Shown here: positions 31,572 through 34,055 of the stretch, one piece after another
How positions within the stretch are numbered: position 1 is the first letter of the stretch
How the letters are laid out: the number at the start of each line of letters is the position of its first letter
NCBI RefSeq assembly: GCF_900155535.1
Contig: NZ_LT706964.1
Location: 217,340 to 251,394 of the forward strand
Source of the DNA: Corynebacterium urinipleomorphum
GTDB taxonomy: Bacteria; Actinomycetota; Actinomycetes; Mycobacteriales; Mycobacteriaceae
Reading direction: 5' to 3'
DNA length: 34,055 nt
The notes under the pieces: generated by a model
What the model saw: only the letters and a program-made list of their open reading frames with translations
What the model was told of the DNA's origin: nothing
Databases searched by the model: none
Position numbers and translations under genes: made by a program

Positions 31572-32486
31572 TTATTTAACGCCCAACGTTTGAGCGTCTG
31601 ATCGTTGATAGTAGGCGTCCTCCATCTCCTGTGGAGTGATATATCCCAGGGATTGATGAAGTCGCTGGTTGTTCCACCAGTGCACCCAGCGAAGGGTGGC
31701 GATCTCGACTTCACCGACCGATGCCCACGGCCGGTGGGGATAAATCAGCTCTGTTTTGTAGAGCCCGTTGACCGTTTCAGCCAACGCGTTGTCATAGGAG
31801 TCGCCGACGGTGCCGACAGACGGATCGATACCTGCCTGGGTGAGCGCTTCACCGTAACGGATCGAGACATACTGCGAGCCGCGGTCACTGTGGTGGACAA
31901 GCCCTTCTGAGCGAAGATCACCAGCGTGATACAGGGCGTGCTCAAAGGCCTCCAACGGCAGTTCATCGGTACGCATGCTCGCCCGAGTCGCCACACCGAC
32001 GATCTTCCTGGAGTACACATCAGTGATAAACGCGGTGTAGGCAAAACCAGACAAGGTGCGCACATAGGTGATGTCAGCGACCCACAACCGGTGCGGCGCG
32101 GGTGCAGTGAAGTCACGGTTGACCAGGTCAGGGCGGCAATCCGGCACGTTGGCCCGAAGCGTTGTCATCGGTGTGCGGCCACGCCTGCGGCCTTGAATAC
32201 CAGCTTGCTTCATCAAACGCGCGGTCTGATCACGACCGATGTTCCAGCCGGCGCGCTGCATAGCCTTCCACATCTTGCGGACCCCGTAGACGCTGAAGTT
32301 GTCCTCGTAGACCCTCACCAATTCAGGAATAAGCAGCGCATCTGACAAACTCCTCGCCGACGGCGCTCGTGCTTTCGCTGCTCGGTAACCGCGAGAGGTG
32401 ATGAACCCACATTCTGTCTCTTTCAAGGTGCGACAGATAGCCTCGACCCCGAAGCGATCGCGATACGCATCGATGTATTCGATCAT
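31572..32486 (-). CDS. IS3-family transposase orfB, element 2
   Basis: 304 residues from ATG 32486, overlapping the orfA end by 4 nt (ATGA). HTH_21-like region (FSVYGVRKMWKAMQRAGWNI), then the DDE core LWVADITYV (Asp), LVHHSDRGSQYVS (Asp) and DNALAETVNGLYKTE (Glu). The end WNNQRLHQSLGYITPQEME is typical. A T6C slippery run in orfA mRNA (plus-strand AAAAAA at 32517-32522) lets -1 frameshifting make the orfAB fusion. Not closely related to the transposase at 29826, so a separate subgroup. Confidence 0.94.
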   Translation of the reverse strand: MIEYIDAYRDRFGVEAICRTLKETECGFITSRGYRAAKARAPSARSLSDALLIPELVRVYEDNFSVYGVRKMWKAMQRAGWNIGRDQTARLMKQAGIQGRRRGRTPMTTLRANVPDCRPDLVNRDFTAPAPHRLWVADITYVRTLSGFAYTAFITDVYSRKIVGVATRASMRTDELPLEAFEHALYHAGDLRSEGLVHHSDRGSQYVSIRYGEALTQAGIDPSVGTVGDSYDNALAETVNGLYKTELIYPHRPWASVGEVEIATLRWVHWWNNQRLHQSLGYITPQEMEDAYYQRSDAQTLGVK

Positions 32487-32800
32487 CTTCTGGTGGGACG
32501 GTCGAGTTCCGCCGCGAAAAAAGCTGACGCGGTTTTCAAGATCTCGTTAGCCCTGCGTAGCTCCTTAATCTCTTTCCGGAGCCGCTTCAGCTCGTCAGCC
32601 GCTGACTCGCCGGCGCCAATCTCAACATCGGACGAGGCCATATTCGGCTTCAACCAATCGTTGAGCGTGTGCGCTGGAATGCCGAGCTTTTCACCGATCT
32701 CTACGGCTGCACCCCATTTCGAACACCCTTCGAGCTCAACGAGATCCTCAGCCAAACGCACTGCCTTGGCCTTGAACTCGTCACTGTACTTCCTTGGCAT
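32483..32800 (-). CDS. IS3-family transposase orfA, element 2
   Basis: 105 residues from ATG 32800. N-terminal helix-turn-helix (EFKAKAVRLAEDLVELEG, then IGEKLGIPAHTLNDWLK), followed by a coiled coil (DELKRLRKEIKELRRANEIL) and ASAFFAAELDRP, the conserved IS3 orfA end. The slippery TTTTTTC codes for the FF of AFFAAE. Binds the element ends as part of the orfAB transposase. Intact. Confidence 0.93.
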   Translation of the reverse strand: MPRKYSDEFKAKAVRLAEDLVELEGCSKWGAAVEIGEKLGIPAHTLNDWLKPNMASSDVEIGAGESAADELKRLRKEIKELRRANEILKTASAFFAAELDRPTRR

Positions 32801-32850
32801 GATTCCAATCCTTCTCTAGAAATGATCGGAACTAAACCCAGGACACTTCA

Positions 32851-32877
32851 AGTTTCAGATCCCATTAGCAACATGAG
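32851..32877. repeat. 27-bp direct repeat, right of IS3 element 2
   Basis: Exact copy of 31520-31546. Confidence 0.95.
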
Positions 32878-32913
32878 TAACATTTCACCTGCGGTTTTGG
32901 GAACGGTTTCAAA

Positions 32914-32955
32914 CGCGACTAACCGGGGCGGCTTCGCGACTAACCGAGGCGGTTC
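32914..32955. repeat. 21-bp tandem repeat, two units
   Basis: CGCGACTAACCGGGGCGGCTT and its next unit (32935-32955) differ at only a few bases. I give the first unit's key part as GACTAACCGRGGCGG. It lies in a non-coding stretch (32879-33021) that shows nothing else clear. Confidence 0.75.
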
Positions 32956-33021
32956 CAATTCGGTTCGCCTTGCCCGCCTGGTTAGGCTGCGCTACGTTCC
33001 TTGGAACAGCGCGTTCGAGGC

Positions 33022-33216
33022 TTACCTGCTGTTATCCCTACGGGTTCTAGAGGTCTGCCGATTGACGTGTGTGCGAAAACGGTGACTTTTTGGGGGTCGC
33101 ATCCCCGTGAATCCGTAAAAGTCTTGTGGAAGTGGCTCACCGGTTTGCTCACTCGCTTTGACAGCGAGCTTTGCCCACTCGCGTCGCCGCTCTTCCTTAG
33201 TCATCTTCGTAGTCAT
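33022..33216 (-). CDS. Small hypothetical protein, 64 residues
   Basis: ATG 33216 is preceded by AAAGGAGGG at 6 nt spacing, one of the best ribosome sites in the window. The product begins MTTKMTKEERRREWAKLAVK, is highly charged and helical at first, and has a basic tail ending TRRDNSR. An in-frame ATG at 33264 would add 16 residues. I do not recognise a family. The lysine/arginine/glutamate-rich helix could belong to a small DNA-binding or antitoxin-like protein, but nothing shows that. It lies between IS3 element 2 and dacB, so it may be a remnant of acquired DNA. Confidence 0.45.
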   Translation of the reverse strand: MTTKMTKEERRREWAKLAVKASEQTGEPLPQDFYGFTGMRPPKSHRFRTHVNRQTSRTRRDNSR

Positions 33217-33347
33217 CGGCAGCCCTCCTTTCGGTGCCTCTATGATCACCGCTGACTCCTTCAACGGCTAGCTCCTGGATGATCTTCTGTTCGGTCCGTG
33301 TTGATAGTGGACTCGTGGTCCATGCGGGTGGCACCGACTATCCGCGC

Positions 33348-33353
33348 TACCCT
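33348..33353 (+). promoter_or_regulatory. -10 hexamer of leaderless dacB
   Basis: TACCCT, 8 nt before ATG 33362; no ribosome site. Confidence 0.4.
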
Positions 33354-33361
33354 TGACCCCG

Positions 33362-34055
33362 ATGACTAGACGAGTGTGGCCGTGGGCCGTGGGCGCCGTG
33401 GCGGTGCTGGCTGTCGGTGGGGCAGCGGGTACCGGGGTGTGGGTGCAGCAGGAACTGAGTGGCCTCAACCATGCGCCGGCGTATTCGATGGCGGAGCCCG
33501 AACCGTTGCCGATTGAGCCGGCGTCGGCGGAGCCGGTCGACGAGGGGGCATTGCGTGAGGCGTTGCGGGCGCAGGCGTCGAACCCGCAGTTCGGCAAGCT
33601 CCACGTGCGGGTGAGCAACGGAGCGACGGGAGCGACGGTGTTCGAGCAGGCGTCGAACGACCCGCTGCAGCCGGCGAGTTCCACGAAGGTGCTCACTGCA
33701 GCCGCGGCGCTGTACACGCTCGAGCCCGACGCGACGATCGCGACAGATGTGGTGCGCGCGGGCGACGCCGTCACCATTAAGGCGGCGGGGGATGTGTGGC
33801 TCACACCGGAGAAGATCGACGAGCTCGCAGAGAAAGTCGGTACCGCGTCCGCTGTGTACATCGACACGTCGGCGTGGCCTGAGGAAACCCAGATGCCGGG
33901 GTGGGACCCGATGGATATTGACGGGGGATTCGTCGCGCCGATGGAGCCCGCAATGATTCACGGCGGCCGTCTCGGAGGGGAAACCAGCGGCGACGTGCCG
34001 CGCACGCATACGCCGGCGCTGGACGTGGCGCGGGCGCTCGCGGACCGGGTGGGCG
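33362..34055 (+). CDS. dacB: D-alanyl-D-alanine carboxypeptidase/endopeptidase (PBP4, peptidase S13), 3' end outside window
   Basis: 231 residues are visible. The N-terminus MTRRVWPWAVGAVAVLAVGG is a signal or anchor segment. A Pro/Glu/Ala-rich linker follows, then the penicillin-binding catalytic domain with LHVRVSNGATGATVFEQ and the active-site motif SSTK (Ser106 to Lys109). Later parts (AAGDVWLTPEKIDELAE, TSAWPEETQMPGWDP) fit the S13 insertion domain. S13 enzymes trim D-Ala from peptidoglycan stem peptides or cut cross-links outside the membrane. The later SxN and KTG motifs lie beyond the window. Divergent from ppa with an IS3 element and the small hypothetical gene between. Confidence 0.9.
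   Translation, partial: MTRRVWPWAVGAVAVLAVGGAAGTGVWVQQELSGLNHAPAYSMAEPEPLPIEPASAEPVDEGALREALRAQASNPQFGKLHVRVSNGATGATVFEQASNDPLQPASSTKVLTAAAALYTLEPDATIATDVVRAGDAVTIKAAGDVWLTPEKIDELAEKVGTASAVYIDTSAWPEETQMPGWDPMDIDGGFVAPMEPAMIHGGRLGGETSGDVPRTHTPALDVARALADRVG

Larger units (their letters stand above)
31547..32850. mobile_element. IS3-family element 2 (1304 bp)
   Basis: Terminal inverted repeats: left TGAAGCGTCCTGGTTTTTGT, right (read inward) TGAAGTGTCCTGGGTTTAGT. It has intact orfA and orfB on the minus strand. Instead of the usual 3-4 bp target duplication it is flanked by a 27-bp direct repeat. Confidence 0.9.

Noticed and set aside
33041..33055. On the minus strand TAGGGATAACAG, like the start of an I-SceI homing site
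   Set aside because: Only the first 12 of 18 bases match; chance is sufficient.

Overview
The window is a piece of a Corynebacterium chromosome; I cannot name the species. The signs are a stand-alone groEL2 followed by very small PorH/PorA-type porin genes and then a PPK2 polyphosphate kinase, an EchA6-like crotonase-fold protein, a Spa-type pilus cluster, and the inorganic pyrophosphatase (ppa) / S13 D-Ala-D-Ala carboxypeptidase (dacB) neighbourhood. Many starts are leaderless: a TAnnnT hexamer followed 6-8 nt later by the start codon.

Layout. 1-432: 5' part of an M20 metallopeptidase (minus). 537-2546: OPT-family transporter. 2686-4005: secreted lipase (minus). 4199-6019: groEL2 with a CIRCE operator. 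6391-8337: porin locus with six small genes in two modules. Each module is preceded by the same two-hairpin leader. 8447-9340: ppk2. 9516-10124: short EchA6-like protein. 10121-12407: decayed LASTG-anchored adhesin split by an IS256-family element. 12385-13182: class C sortase lacking its N-terminal membrane segment. 13376-15100: IS30-family transposase. 15334-16299: secreted or surface protein of unknown function with an internal repeat. 16424-16873: MarR regulator (minus). 17037-19408: a sortase-like protein, a rhodanese (minus) and a second sortase-like paralogue that has lost both the catalytic His and Cys. 19789-27794: intact pilus cluster in the order major pilin, sortase C, LAYTG base pilin, VWA tip adhesin, sortase C. 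27854-30723: IS3-family element that carries a second identical IS256 copy. 30817-31302: ppa (minus). 31547-32850: a different IS3 element between 27-bp direct repeats. 33362-end: dacB, cut by the window end.

The theme is the cell envelope: outer-membrane (mycomembrane) porins, an acyl-CoA-binding protein possibly tied to mycolate metabolism, sortase-assembled pili and a peptidoglycan carboxypeptidase. The stretch from about 10.1 to 30.7 kb is accessory, lying between conserved backbone genes. It shows repeated rearrangement: a truncated pilus module at its left end, an intact one at its right end, and four insertion sequences, one nested in another.

The strongest candidates for something undescribed are: (1) the sortase / pseudosortase pair at 17037-19408, where the second copy keeps the fold motifs and a cysteine pair but has Asp for the catalytic His and Arg for the catalytic Cys; and (2) the duplicated porin modules with a conserved two-hairpin leader whose first stem shows compensating base changes. 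Also notable are a recurring 3'-flank motif, an IS3 insertion into the loop of a terminator, and an IS3 element flanked by an unusually long direct repeat.
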